Shown here in pieces: positions 54,048 through 62,747 of a stretch of DNA of 62,747 nt. Numbering within the stretch: the first letter of the stretch is position 1; every line of letters begins with the position of its first letter. This DNA comes from BTRG01 sp036986275 (GTDB lineage Bacteria > Pseudomonadota > Gammaproteobacteria > Acidiferrobacterales > SZUA-150). The notes below the pieces were generated by a model. It did not search any database. It was not told the origin of the DNA and saw nothing but the letters and a program-made list of their open reading frames with translations. Location of the stretch: assembly GCA_036986275.1 (NCBI GenBank), contig BTRG01000005.1:1-62747 (forward strand). The letters are read 5' to 3'. A program made the position numbers and the translations under genes.

Positions 54048-56186
54048 ATGGAAGATACGACCCAGAAATTATACAAATCAGGGAACAGTGGCTTCTTTGC
54101 CCTGCCTTCCCGTACCGGCGTTCGCAACGCTGAATTGGAACAGGCGCTGATACGAATAGCCCTGAGTCTGAGTGTCCTGATTTACCTGTTGTTTGCACAG
54201 GAAAGCTCCCAGTATTTTTCCGTCGGCGTATTGATTCTGAATGCCTCGGCAGCATATTTTTTGTTTGCCCTGGTTATGATGGCCAGTACTTATCTTTATC
54301 CAGAAGCTTCCGTTGCCAGACGCAGTGTCGGGCTGACGGCGGACACAGGTATTGTGACCTTTGCCCTGGTCGTCGGCGGCGAGACGGCAGCACCGGTCTG
54401 GGGGGGCTATCTCTGGGTAACCATCGCCAATGGTTTCCGTTATGGACGCAGCTACCTGCACATGACCCATGTTCTATCTGTTATGGGCTTTTCCCTGGCA
54501 TTGTTTATTTCACCTTACTGGAGGGCGCAATCTGTATTGGGAGCAGGGTTGCTGTTGTGGTTAGTAATATTACCGCCATACATATCCATGCTGCTAAAAA
54601 GACTCGAAAAGGCCAAAGAATCTGTTGACCAGGCCAATAACGCAAAGAGCCAGTTTCTGGCAAATATGAGTCATGAGTTACGGACGCCACTGACAGCCAT
54701 CATCGGATATAGCGATATGCTGGAGGAGGAGGCAAGGCAGGAGTCCTTGACCAGAATGGTTGAAGATATTGGCAAGATAAAAGCTTCATCACATATGTTG
54801 CTAAATATGATCAATGACATTCTGGATCTTTCGAAGATAGATGCCCGGCATGTCGATATTAATAGAGAAGTATTCAGTCTTGGGACGTTGATGAATGATC
54901 TTGGTACAGCAATCAGACCATTAATCGAAAAAAACAATAACAAACTTATTATTGAGTGTGATAAAAATTTGACTGTAATGGATAGCGATCCGGTCAAAGT
55001 GCATCAGATACTTATGAACCTTGCATCGAACGCGGCAAAGTTTACCAGTAACGGCGTGATACATATCAACGCAGAGAAAGGTGTAAATACTAATACGAAC
55101 GAAGTGATATTCAGGGTTAAAGATAACGGAATTGGCATTGATATCTCCCAGGTGCGGAAATTATTTGAGCCGTTCGTTCAGGCGGATTCATCAACGACAC
55201 GGGAATTTGGAGGAACGGGGCTGGGCCTGACTATTACAAAGGAGCTATGCGAGTTACTGGGTGGGAGCATTACCGTGCAAGGTGAGGTCGGTGTGGGCGC
55301 CGAGTTTATCGTGTCGTTACCAAGAACCCTGTCTTTTGATGAGCCTGCAGGAAAAGAAAATCAGACACACAGCGACCCCTATGAAAAACGATTTAAAGCA
55401 GGGGATATAGATGAAGAGAGGAGGAAACATGTCAGCACTATACTGGTCATTGATGAGGACTATCATTCGCGGGAATTGTTTGTAAGGTTCCTGAGCAAGG
55501 AAGGTTTCAATGTTGTAACAGCCAGAAATGGCCTGGAAGGGTTGCGTAAGGCCAGAGAGATCAAGCCTGACATTATCGCGCTGGAGACATTGATGCCTGG
55601 AATGAATGGCTGGACGGTAATGAATGCCATTAAGCAAGATACCGAGTTAGCCTCTATACCTATTATCATGATCAGCCTAAGCGGTAACTATCAGGTGGCT
55701 TATGCGCTGGGGGCAGTAGAGTGTTTATCCAAACCGGTAAATTGGAATAGTTTTAATAATACCTTGAAGAAATGGTTGCGCAGGGAAGAGCAGTCTGTCG
55801 CTGTTGTTGTAACAGACGATATGGTGGTGGATACCGGAGTCCGGGCGGTGCTCGAAAAACAGGGTTGCCAGGTAAGTCAATTCAGCAATGCCAGAGAAGC
55901 GATAAATGACATTGAGGCGCTGAAGCCAGAGGTGGTCATGGTGGATGCAGGCTTGCCGGGAACGGATATTCTGGAATTTATTGGAAATGTCAGAATGATG
56001 ATGGGTGATAGCGAGTTGCCTATTGTGGTGTTGTCCGATACCAAGGTTTCCGAGGTCGCACGGGGCAAGTGGGAGCAAGCGGCGCCAGGTTCACTGGAGC
56101 TCAAACACTACACCAACGATACGCTGCTGCTGGAGATAAAATCTCTGGCAGAAGAGTATCTGGCCCAAGGCACCCGTAAGCCTTAA
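54048..56186 (+). CDS. Hybrid histidine kinase, TM-HisKA-HATPase-REC-REC, first REC with Glu acceptor
   Basis: A 712-residue protein. Membrane helices lie at about 35-185, the H-box at SQFLANMSHELRTPL (His209), HATPase to about 425, and two receivers at about 463-580 and 585-705. In REC1 the acceptor Asp is replaced: PDIIALETLMPGMNGW has Glu513 (GAG at 55584-55586), which often mimics phosphorylation. REC2 has D633 in VVMVDAGLPG. It is closely similar to the downstream hybrid kinase in the catalytic and REC1 parts. The operon continues through both following genes. Confidence 0.92.
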   Translation: MEDTTQKLYKSGNSGFFALPSRTGVRNAELEQALIRIALSLSVLIYLLFAQESSQYFSVGVLILNASAAYFLFALVMMASTYLYPEASVARRSVGLTADTGIVTFALVVGGETAAPVWGGYLWVTIANGFRYGRSYLHMTHVLSVMGFSLALFISPYWRAQSVLGAGLLLWLVILPPYISMLLKRLEKAKESVDQANNAKSQFLANMSHELRTPLTAIIGYSDMLEEEARQESLTRMVEDIGKIKASSHMLLNMINDILDLSKIDARHVDINREVFSLGTLMNDLGTAIRPLIEKNNNKLIIECDKNLTVMDSDPVKVHQILMNLASNAAKFTSNGVIHINAEKGVNTNTNEVIFRVKDNGIGIDISQVRKLFEPFVQADSSTTREFGGTGLGLTITKELCELLGGSITVQGEVGVGAEFIVSLPRTLSFDEPAGKENQTHSDPYEKRFKAGDIDEERRKHVSTILVIDEDYHSRELFVRFLSKEGFNVVTARNGLEGLRKAREIKPDIIALETLMPGMNGWTVMNAIKQDTELASIPIIMISLSGNYQVAYALGAVECLSKPVNWNSFNNTLKKWLRREEQSVAVVVTDDMVVDTGVRAVLEKQGCQVSQFSNAREAINDIEALKPEVVMVDAGLPGTDILEFIGNVRMMMGDSELPIVVLSDTKVSEVARGKWEQAAPGSLELKHYTNDTLLLEIKSLAEEYLAQGTRKP

Positions 56187-56218
56187 ACCATTCCACCCGG
56201 TGCCCAAAGAAATTCTGA

Positions 56219-58924
56219 ATGATTCCAAAAAAGAATAAACTGAAGACCCTGGTACAGAGATGGCTACCAAAAAGCCTGACTCACCAACTGGTAATCCTGT
56301 TCGCGTTGATATATAGCGCCGCAATCCTGACGTTTAACTTCTACGCAGCACAAGAGCAAGGTAACGCCATGGAAGAAATGATGATTTTGCAGGCCAGGGT
56401 ATTGACACAAAACATATCCGTTACGGCTGCCGGCTATGTCAAGAATCGGGATGTTGGGGCAATTGAGCGGTTATTGCTAAGAACAGCCCGTTTTCCAGGA
56501 GTCAAGTCAGTATCCATAAGTGATGCAGCGGGCCTCCTGTTGGGGGATGTAGTGAAGGACCCCGGCGGGTTACCCATGTTGCGTTATGACTACTCTGTAC
56601 TGTCACCACCTGTGTCAGAGAAACCTGGTTATGAATATCTTGATAACACTCTGGTGGTTTGGCAACCATTAATTGTCGATAAGATACTGGGCTGGGGGCG
56701 ATTAAGCTATGGGCTACAGGAAGTTGATGAGGCACGGGCAGTGGTTTGGCGGGATAATCTGCTGGCAGGAACCGTTATTCTGCTAGTATCCATCAGTGCC
56801 ATGTTGATATTCCTCAGGCGTTTTACCAATATTATTACTGACTATACTCGATTTGCTGATCACCTCGATGGCGCGCAAGGTGAACAAATAGAAGTTAATG
56901 TCGTATCTCGAGAATTAAATAATCTGGGTTCGGCATTGAATCGTGCTTCCGTCAGAATTGCGAACCAGGGCGATGCTATTGATAAGGCAGTCAGAGATTT
57001 GCAACGTCTGGCCGCTTTTCCCGAAAACATTCCCAATATTGTGCTGTCCCTGGATGCGTACATGGGTATTCATTACATCAACACCTATGGCAATAAAATA
57101 CTGACCAGTCTCGGACTGGATAGGGAAGATGTACGCACATTATTACCGGTAGATATACATGAGATTGTCACACATTCCATCCTTACAGGAGAGACAATCT
57201 CCAATATTGAGGTACGGTACCAGGGCAATACCTGGCTATGGACTATCGCACCGGTACCGGCACAACACCGGGTACACTGTTATGCCGTGGATATCACTGA
57301 AAGAAAGGAGGCGGAAGAGCGGGCAACCATGGCGTTGGTAGATAAAGTACAGGCGGAGGAGTCCAATACCGCCAAGAGCCAGTTCCTTGCAAACATGAGT
57401 CATGAATTGCGCACACCCATGAACGCAATCATTGGCTACAGTGAAATGCTGGAGGAAGATGCGGAAAGTGAGGGGAATAAGCAGGCCGCGGAAGACCTCA
57501 GAAAAATTCAAAGCGCCGCACAACATCTACTGGAACTGATTAATGACATTCTTGATCTTTCAAAGATCGAGGCAGGTAAGATGGACTTGCATCCTGAAAG
57601 TTTTGGTGTTGGCCTGCTCGTACAGGAAGTGGTACAGACGATATTGCCCCTTGCTGCCAAAAACAATAACGAGATAGTGATTATTTGCCCCAAGAAAGTT
57701 GGCGTGATGCATAGTGACGCTATGAAGTTAAGGCAAATCCTGCTTAACCTACTATCCAATGCCAATAAATTCACGGAACATGGAACCATTACGATAGATG
57801 TGGAACGACGGCAGTCAGGTGATAAGAATTTAATTGAATTCAAGGTGACCGATACAGGAATAGGATTATCCAAGGAGCAAATAGGAATACTCTTTCAGCC
57901 ATTTGTGCAGGCGGATACCTCGACCAAGAGACGGTATGCAGGCACGGGTCTTGGGTTGGCGCTGTGCAAGCGTTATTGCGAGATGATGGGTGGGAGTATT
58001 ACCGTGCAAAGCCAGGCAGGTATTGGATCTACTTTCGTAGTTTCCGTATCCGAAAATATTGATTCGGTTCTTTTGAAGCCGGTTGAGGGTTCTGTTGTTA
58101 TCACCTCGAAAGAAAGGGTCTCTGGAAGATATCAGGCGGGATCGGAGAGAAGGCAGCATATCAGTCGTGTATTGACCATTGATGATGACAAGGCAGTTCG
58201 GGATCTGATGTCACGTTACTTCAGCAAGCAGGGCTTTCATGTGGAGACTGTTGCCAATGGGATCGATGGTTTGAAGGCAGCGCGGGAGTGTAAGCCGGAC
58301 ATTATTACTCTGGACATAATGATGCCGGGTATGAATGGCTGGGCGGTGCTGAATGAAATAAAGAAAGATCCAAAACTGGCAGACATCCCGGTAATAATTA
58401 TAAGTATGGTGGGTGACGCTCAACTTGGCGGCGACCTTGGGGCAGCTGAATATTTCTCCAAACCAATCGACTGGAAAAGCCTGGATAACGTCATCAAGAA
58501 ATGGTTGCGTAGATTGTCTTCTGCTCCGGTCATGGTTATCGATGACAATCTGGAGAGTCAATCTCTGGTGCGCGAGGCTTTACAGCCAGAGGGTCTGCGA
58601 CTAATAGAAATCACTCAGCAGAACCGCGCCATGGATTACATCAAGGAAAGACCTCCAGCAGTCATACTACTGAATATAGGTTTGCCGGAGAATGGTGCAA
58701 GAGAATTTTTATCTGTTTTAAAAAATTCTGGTTTATATACCAATAAGATAAAGATTATTGGTATATGTGAGAAAATTTACTTGGAGAACCATGTCAAGCC
58801 TTACAATACTATGCTGAATCAGGTGCTGATCAAGAGTCAGTATGACGGAGAGGTGTGGGTAGAGTTACTGGAGAATGTGGTATTACAGCAAATACTCCCC
58901 GATCAGGAGTCAATAAGTGCATAA
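56219..58924 (+). CDS. Hybrid histidine kinase, periplasmic sensor-PAS-HisKA-HATPase-REC-REC, second REC with Asn acceptor
   Basis: A 901-residue protein. Two membrane helices (about 23-42 and 182-200) flank a periplasmic sensor, followed by a HAMP-like linker, a PAS domain (265-365), H-box SQFLANMSHELRTPM (His395), HATPase to about 610, and receivers at about 648-765 and 770-900. REC1 has D699 in ITLDIMMPGMNGW; in REC2 the acceptor is Asn819 (AAT at 58673-58675, LLNIGLPENG) and the rest is degenerate. No Hpt domain. The start lies 32 bases after the upstream kinase gene. Confidence 0.92.
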   Translation: MIPKKNKLKTLVQRWLPKSLTHQLVILFALIYSAAILTFNFYAAQEQGNAMEEMMILQARVLTQNISVTAAGYVKNRDVGAIERLLLRTARFPGVKSVSISDAAGLLLGDVVKDPGGLPMLRYDYSVLSPPVSEKPGYEYLDNTLVVWQPLIVDKILGWGRLSYGLQEVDEARAVVWRDNLLAGTVILLVSISAMLIFLRRFTNIITDYTRFADHLDGAQGEQIEVNVVSRELNNLGSALNRASVRIANQGDAIDKAVRDLQRLAAFPENIPNIVLSLDAYMGIHYINTYGNKILTSLGLDREDVRTLLPVDIHEIVTHSILTGETISNIEVRYQGNTWLWTIAPVPAQHRVHCYAVDITERKEAEERATMALVDKVQAEESNTAKSQFLANMSHELRTPMNAIIGYSEMLEEDAESEGNKQAAEDLRKIQSAAQHLLELINDILDLSKIEAGKMDLHPESFGVGLLVQEVVQTILPLAAKNNNEIVIICPKKVGVMHSDAMKLRQILLNLLSNANKFTEHGTITIDVERRQSGDKNLIEFKVTDTGIGLSKEQIGILFQPFVQADTSTKRRYAGTGLGLALCKRYCEMMGGSITVQSQAGIGSTFVVSVSENIDSVLLKPVEGSVVITSKERVSGRYQAGSERRQHISRVLTIDDDKAVRDLMSRYFSKQGFHVETVANGIDGLKAARECKPDIITLDIMMPGMNGWAVLNEIKKDPKLADIPVIIISMVGDAQLGGDLGAAEYFSKPIDWKSLDNVIKKWLRRLSSAPVMVIDDNLESQSLVREALQPEGLRLIEITQQNRAMDYIKERPPAVILLNIGLPENGAREFLSVLKNSGLYTNKIKIIGICEKIYLENHVKPYNTMLNQVLIKSQYDGEVWVELLENVVLQQILPDQESISA

Positions 58925-58978
58925 TCCGGCCAGTAACAGCCTTGTTGCAGTGAATACCTGTACAATGCTGGAGAAGAT

Positions 58979-59776
58979 ATGACTCGAATGCATGCATCGA
59001 TACTGGTGGTTGATGATGAGCCGATGAACAGGGATGTACTGTCCCGTCGTCTTGAGCGGGAGGGGTATGTGGTGGCCGTAGCGGAGAGTGGCAGCAAGGC
59101 CTTGGAGAAAATGTCTGTAGAGCGATTCGATCTTGTGTTGCTGGATATCATGATGCCGGGAATGGATGGCCATGAAGTGCTGGCGACCATGAAAGCAGAT
59201 TCTACCCTGAAAGATACCCCGGTTATTATGGTGACTGCCATAGCAGACAAAAATACTGCAGTGAAATGTTTGCAAGCCGGCGCAAGTGACTATCTTGTGA
59301 AACCATTCAACATGGGTCTGGCAAAATCCCGTATTCATCGCTGTCTGGCAGCCAGCGCACAGGCAATAGAGTTAAATATAAATTCAGGAGCTTCCAGGCA
59401 GGTTCATATACTGGTTGTTGATGATGAACTCAGTAACCGTGAGATATTGGAAGATCGTATTAAGAAGATTGGCTATACGGTAACCTGCGCGGAGAATGGT
59501 GTAGAGGCTTTGAAATTATTGCTGGATCAGCGCTACGACCTGGTGCTGTTGGATATAATGATGCCGGAAATGGATGGCGCGGGACTGTTGCAACAAATGA
59601 AAATGGACCAGAAGTTAAAACATGTGCCGGTGATTATGATCTCGGCAATAGACGATTTTAAAACCATTTTTGAATATCTGGACAAAGGTGCAACAGATTA
59701 TATTTCCAAACCCTTTAACTCTGTCGAACTCTACTCACGTCTGCAAAGCTGCCTGCAAGCGACAAATTTAATATAA
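58979..59776 (+). CDS. Tandem receiver protein, REC-REC
   Basis: A 265-residue protein made of two receiver domains. REC1 has D56 (VLLDIMMPGMDG) and REC2 D192 (VLLDIMMPEMDG); both keep the acidic pair VDDE and the Lys of the KPF motif. There is no output domain, so it must act as a phosphate shuttle, a sink or by protein contact. GGAG is well placed before ATG 58979. It follows the two hybrid kinases, with which it presumably works. Confidence 0.93.
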   Translation: MTRMHASILVVDDEPMNRDVLSRRLEREGYVVAVAESGSKALEKMSVERFDLVLLDIMMPGMDGHEVLATMKADSTLKDTPVIMVTAIADKNTAVKCLQAGASDYLVKPFNMGLAKSRIHRCLAASAQAIELNINSGASRQVHILVVDDELSNREILEDRIKKIGYTVTCAENGVEALKLLLDQRYDLVLLDIMMPEMDGAGLLQQMKMDQKLKHVPVIMISAIDDFKTIFEYLDKGATDYISKPFNSVELYSRLQSCLQATNLI

Positions 59777-59786
59777 AGAATGTCTG

Positions 59787-59885
59787 AAAAAAACGCCCGC
59801 CCGGTCCTGATTTGCATCAGAGTCGGACGGGCGCTTACGCCCCAAATGAGGTACCGTTACGGCCTTCGCCTGTCACAACATATAC
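59787..59885 (-). ncRNA. Candidate FNR-activated small RNA
   Basis: A minus-strand transcription unit is predicted from about 59885 to 59787, roughly 100 nt. It ends in a long hairpin (59794-59833: outer arms CGCCCG/CGGGCG, inner stem CTGAT-TTGC-ATCAG) followed on the minus strand by seven Ts, a classical intrinsic terminator. Upstream lie TAGAAT at -10 and a perfect FNR box at class II spacing. No protein is encoded on this strand. The sequence is unlike FnrS of E. coli as far as I can recall, but the design is comparable. Alternatively the hairpin ends the plus-strand REC operon, though there are no Ts on that side. Confidence 0.6.
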
Positions 59886-59890
59886 CGCAT

Positions 59891-59933
59891 ATTCTAAGGG
59901 TGGAGACAGGGTGCGCATTTTGATCTGAATCAA
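59891..59933 (-). promoter_or_regulatory. FNR/ANR box and -10 element for the minus-strand RNA
   Basis: TTGAT-CTGA-ATCAA at 59920-59933 is a perfect match to the FNR consensus. On the minus strand TAGAAT (59896-59891) has its centre 33 bases from the centre of the box; about 32 is expected at class II FNR promoters. On the plus strand the nearest -10-like sequence, TATGGT at 59952, is 28 bases away, a poorer fit, but control of the plus-strand methyltransferase gene cannot be excluded. Confidence 0.65.
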
Positions 59934-60010
59934 TAACTCCGAAAAATCTGTTATGGTGTGTTGCAAGATTGCATTATTCAGTGTTTTCAGTCGCTTACAG
60001 GAGGTTCACC

Positions 60011-60655
60011 ATGGCAGGATGTTGCTCACATGCCCGAGCGACGGGAAGGTTGTTCTCGTTTTTTGCGCCTCGATACAGGCGGCGTTTTGAGAAAAAGGGT
60101 CCTGAGCCATCACAAAAACACCTGCTTACCGGCCTGGAACAGGCTGGCTTTGCCGATGCCAGTTTGCTGGAAATTGGCTGTGGCGTAGGATATCTGCACC
60201 AAACCTTGCTCGGGCGCGGCGCCTCAAGTGCCGTGGGTATAGATTTGGCGCCCAGGATGCTGGCTGAGGCGCGTCAATGGGCCCGTGATCGCCAGTTACA
60301 GGGGCGAACTCAATATATCGAAGGCGATTTTACCGAGTGTGCTGATGATATCGAAGCGGCCGATATCACTCTGCTGGATAAAGTGGTGTGCTGTTACCCG
60401 GATGCAGACAGCCTTATCCATAAGACGCTGGACAAAACCCGCAGAGTGATTGCGTTGACCTACCCCAGAGATCGTATGTTTACGCGTGCCGGTGAATTGA
60501 TCATGCTGTGGATAACAAAGGTCTTCCGCTTTGACTTCAGGGGTTATGTCCATAACCCCGCGCAAATCGAGCAATGGATCAGGGAGGAGGGGTACCGGAA
60601 GTCTTTTCAGGATCAAACGACGCTTTGGTTGACGCAGGTTTATGTGCGGCAATAG
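60011..60655 (+). CDS. Class I SAM-dependent methyltransferase
   Basis: A 214-residue protein from the ATG at 60011, which has AGGAGG seven bases upstream. Motif I is LEIGCGVGYLHQTLL, with VGIDLAPRM and YIEGDFTE downstream, then LLDKVVCCYPDADSL. This resembles Mg-protoporphyrin-methyltransferase-like (ChlM/BchM-like) enzymes, but no photosynthesis gene is nearby and the substrate is unknown. A CCSH near the N-terminus is unusual. A perfect FNR box lies 78 bases upstream of the start. Confidence 0.82.
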   Translation: MAGCCSHARATGRLFSFFAPRYRRRFEKKGPEPSQKHLLTGLEQAGFADASLLEIGCGVGYLHQTLLGRGASSAVGIDLAPRMLAEARQWARDRQLQGRTQYIEGDFTECADDIEAADITLLDKVVCCYPDADSLIHKTLDKTRRVIALTYPRDRMFTRAGELIMLWITKVFRFDFRGYVHNPAQIEQWIREEGYRKSFQDQTTLWLTQVYVRQ

Positions 60656-60762
60656 ACAAAATCCGGTTTTGTGAATCAGTCTGTGACTGCTCATCCTTAG
60701 TCATGCGTCATGAATATCCTGATGATTGCCGGCGCATGGAGAATCGAATAGAAAGAGGAAAG

Positions 60763-61629
60763 TTAGCGATAATATTTTGGAAAGCGTTCATATTCAGCAA
60801 TGGCCTGAGCGCCCAACAACAATATAATGGCTGCTGCTTCGAGACTCAGTAAAAAGATTACCAGCGAAGTTAAGGCGCCGAAGATGATATTGGCTTCGGA
60901 AATCGTACTGTAGTACCAGATCAGACCCTGTCTGACACCATTCCATAATAATGCGGCTGTCGCACCACCTATCATGGCATGGCGCAGAGGGACATGGCTG
61001 TCCGGGAGTATGGTATAGACGGATGCCAGGATCAGGGCCTCGATAGCAAAGACGATGGCATACAGGGAGAAGTTGTTTATCGCCTCTCCCACTGCAGCCA
61101 ATCCCAACCACTCCCATCCTCTGAGGCCCCATGCACTCAATGTGCTGTAGACTATCGTAATAAGCACCAATGACAACGCTAGAGAAATAACATAGATATA
61201 GGGCAGAACCGCCGAGTAAATAAAGGAACGTTTCCTGGGTGTCCGGCGGGGTTTCAGTATTATGCCCAGGGCATTCCCTACAACACGAAAGGCAAGACCG
61301 CTGAACAGGATTAGACCAGTGAAACCTATGAGGCCCACCAGTTGCCGGTGGTCCAGCGCAGATTTGATTTGCCCAATGATTACGGCTGCCAGTGTGGGAT
61401 TAACTTCCTGCAGGTACGCATGAATGCCATTATATAGTGGTGTGACAGAATAAAGTTGCGATAAGGCTATGAGAAATAACAATGCCAGGGGAATGATTGA
61501 AAGCAAGGCATAATAGGCGATCGCACCGGCCAGTAGAAATCCTTTTTGGGCAATGAAACCAGATACTACGTGATGGCCGAATGCCAGAGGGTGCTGGAGT
61601 AACAGTCGTGCACGAGCTGAGAGTCGCAT
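60763..61629 (-). CDS. YihY/BrkB-family inner-membrane protein
   Basis: A 288-residue protein from the ATG at 61629 (the frame runs on upstream into the DUF488 start region, which is probably noncoding). Six membrane helices are seen, including AIAYYALLSIIPLALLFL (in part), typical of the YihY/RbnA-like family once called ribonuclease BN. The role is uncertain; transport is likely. It is divergent from DUF488, with 72 bases between the starts. Confidence 0.85.
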   Translation of the reverse strand: MRLSARARLLLQHPLAFGHHVVSGFIAQKGFLLAGAIAYYALLSIIPLALLFLIALSQLYSVTPLYNGIHAYLQEVNPTLAAVIIGQIKSALDHRQLVGLIGFTGLILFSGLAFRVVGNALGIILKPRRTPRKRSFIYSAVLPYIYVISLALSLVLITIVYSTLSAWGLRGWEWLGLAAVGEAINNFSLYAIVFAIEALILASVYTILPDSHVPLRHAMIGGATAALLWNGVRQGLIWYYSTISEANIIFGALTSLVIFLLSLEAAAIILLLGAQAIAEYERFPKYYR

Positions 61630-61701
61630 AATGAATTGCCGGAAAGTTGCGGGATCGTGGTCAGGCCAGAGTGAATAACGGATTCTAGTAGATAAAGACC
61701 A

Positions 61702-62259
61702 TTGAATACAAAACCGTTTTATTGTGCCAGTGCAGTCGAGTGCCCGCTCGAGGAATGGTTGCAATCGTTACGTTATCTAAAGTTAAGATTATTGGTGGAT
61801 ATTCGTTCAGATCCGGAGGATCAACAGTATCCGGAATTTACACAACCACAGCTTCGCCTGGCTACTGGTAACAACGGCATGATATATCATTGGGCGGGCA
61901 GGCAGTTGGGAGAAAAGGCAAACAGGGAAAGCCCACCCGCAGTACCAGGCAGGCATAAGGCACTTGCGGATCAGGCATTGCAAGCCTTTGCGGATTATAT
62001 GGAAAGCAACCTGTTCAGGCGTGCAGTAAACCAATTGCTAAAGCTTAATCGGCAAGGACCCATGGTATTGCTGAGTGCAGGGACGCAGTCACAGATGAAT
62101 CATCGTATACTGATAGCAGATTATCTGATACTTCAAGGTTGTCAGGTGTTCCATGTAACCAAGGATATGGCGCCAAAGACCCATATACTGAGCCCGCAAG
62201 CAAGGCGGGAATCTACAGACCTGGTCTATGATGATTGCTCCCAATCAATACAGAAATGA
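61702..62259 (+). CDS. DUF488 family protein
   Basis: A 185-residue protein with the family signatures LRLLVDIRSDPEDQQYPEF near residue 30 and VLLSAGTQSQMNHRILIADYL (in part) in the second half, where DUF488 proteins usually have a Cys/His pattern (CxE...CHR); here Ser replaces the first Cys and the later NHR keeps the His. The biochemical role is unknown. The start is TTG at 61702. Confidence 0.82.
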   Translation: MNTKPFYCASAVECPLEEWLQSLRYLKLRLLVDIRSDPEDQQYPEFTQPQLRLATGNNGMIYHWAGRQLGEKANRESPPAVPGRHKALADQALQAFADYMESNLFRRAVNQLLKLNRQGPMVLLSAGTQSQMNHRILIADYLILQGCQVFHVTKDMAPKTHILSPQARRESTDLVYDDCSQSIQK

Positions 62260-62307
62260 TGGCCCTGGTCAGTCCCGGTGACTGGAAATAGAGGCAGCTG
62301 ATTGCTT

Positions 62308-62553
62308 ATGACAAAACCCTATCCCATTGACCCTGATTCGGAACTTGTTAACGAGAGCTATGCTGTTGTTTACACCCCTCGCCGCCGTCGCCGTGATCGT
62401 TTTCCCGAAAATTGTGTTGCCGTGTTTGCTGATGAAAAAGAGGCGCGTGCGCAGGCAAGGCCTGAGGAACATTATTATGCGGCCAGGGTGGTAGGCCCGT
62501 CGCGCTCCTCCGAAGGGTACATGTTATTTTACCTGCTGGAATGGCTGGTTTGA
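62308..62553 (+). CDS. Small hypothetical protein
   Basis: An 81-residue protein from the ATG at 62308. A very basic stretch PRRRRRDRF is followed by a YYAARVVGPSRSSEGY region and a hydrophobic C-terminus (MLFYLLEWLV). No family recognised. It is short but its composition and its position after DUF488 on the same strand support a real gene. Confidence 0.55.
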   Translation: MTKPYPIDPDSELVNESYAVVYTPRRRRRDRFPENCVAVFADEKEARAQARPEEHYYAARVVGPSRSSEGYMLFYLLEWLV

Positions 62554-62579
62554 TCAACACCCACTGTCTGCAATCAAGT

Positions 62580-62720
62580 TGAATCCCTTGGGGTTCTATT
62601 CCCCGCCGCTTGCGGCGTAAACTGCATGAATCCCTTGGGGTTCTATTCCCCGCCGCTTGCGGCGTAAACTGCATGAATCCCTTGGGGTTCTATTCCCCGC
62701 CGCTTGCGGCGTAAACTGTA
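62580..62720. repeat. Three tandem 47-bp REP-like units
   Basis: Units at 62580-62626, 62627-62673 and 62674-62720 are identical except for one base at the end of the third. Each contains two hairpins: GGGG/CCCC around TTCTATT and GCCGC-TTGC-GGCG. They lie downstream of the last small gene, close to the window edge, and may be a REP/BIME-type element. Confidence 0.9.
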
Positions 62721-62747
62721 TGAATGAGCGAATATATACATAAAAGT

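Overview
This window looks like the chromosome of a free-living gammaproteobacterium. It carries the block hemC-hemD-hemX-hemY, AlgZ/AlgR-type regulators and argH in the order familiar from Pseudomonas and relatives, and the core series lptM-lysA-dapF-DUF484-xerC. Base composition is moderate (roughly half G+C by eye). I found no rRNA, tRNA or CRISPR array. The organism cannot be named from the sequence alone.

Layout. 0-0.4 kb: the tail of an ISL3-like transposase and small repeats. 0.4-8.2 kb: a minus-strand heme operon, a secreted thioredoxin-like gene, and a LytTR response regulator served by two tandem LytS/AlgZ-type kinases, one of which has lost its N-box Asn. A candidate terminated small RNA or attenuated leader lies upstream of the kinases. 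8.2-27.6 kb: mostly housekeeping genes (argH, MazG-like, lptM, lysA, dapF, xerC, lpxC, a ParA-like ATPase with a stand-alone S24 domain, CFA synthase, two thioesterases, an Rrf2 regulator, a YugP-like protease, pepN, DUF411).

27.6-34.5 kb: an accessory region with intergenic repeats. Two 146-bp direct repeats (about 79% identical) bracket an AT-rich methyltransferase plus ABC-2 transporter cassette. A HigBA toxin-antitoxin pair with its operator, two more methyltransferases, an array of six 18-bp repeats and a sorbosone-dehydrogenase remnant follow. 34.5-47.7 kb: an LtaS/MdoB-like sulfatase-fold enzyme, a stress-protein-like gene, an SLC13 transporter with RCK_C domains, TrkH, an OmpR-type two-component system, an MMPL/RND exporter and a NUDIX hydrolase.

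47.7-60 kb: a signalling cluster with a kinase remnant, a large membrane PAS kinase downstream of an ABC exporter and, divergently, two paralogous hybrid kinases followed by a REC-REC protein. The four REC domains of the hybrid kinases carry Glu, Asp, Asp and Asn at the phospho-acceptor position, and no Hpt or output domain is encoded nearby. 59.8-62.7 kb: a candidate FNR-activated small RNA on the minus strand, a methyltransferase, a YihY protein, DUF488, a small protein and a triple 47-bp REP-like repeat.

The observations I rate most worth checking are the candidate FNR-controlled RNA at about 59.79-59.89 kb, the complementary REC substitutions in the hybrid-kinase pair, the IscR-like regulator that lacks all three cluster cysteines but retains an IscR type-1-like operator over its own promoter, the candidate RNA upstream of the tandem AlgZ-like kinases, and the repeat-flanked methyltransferase/ABC cassette.
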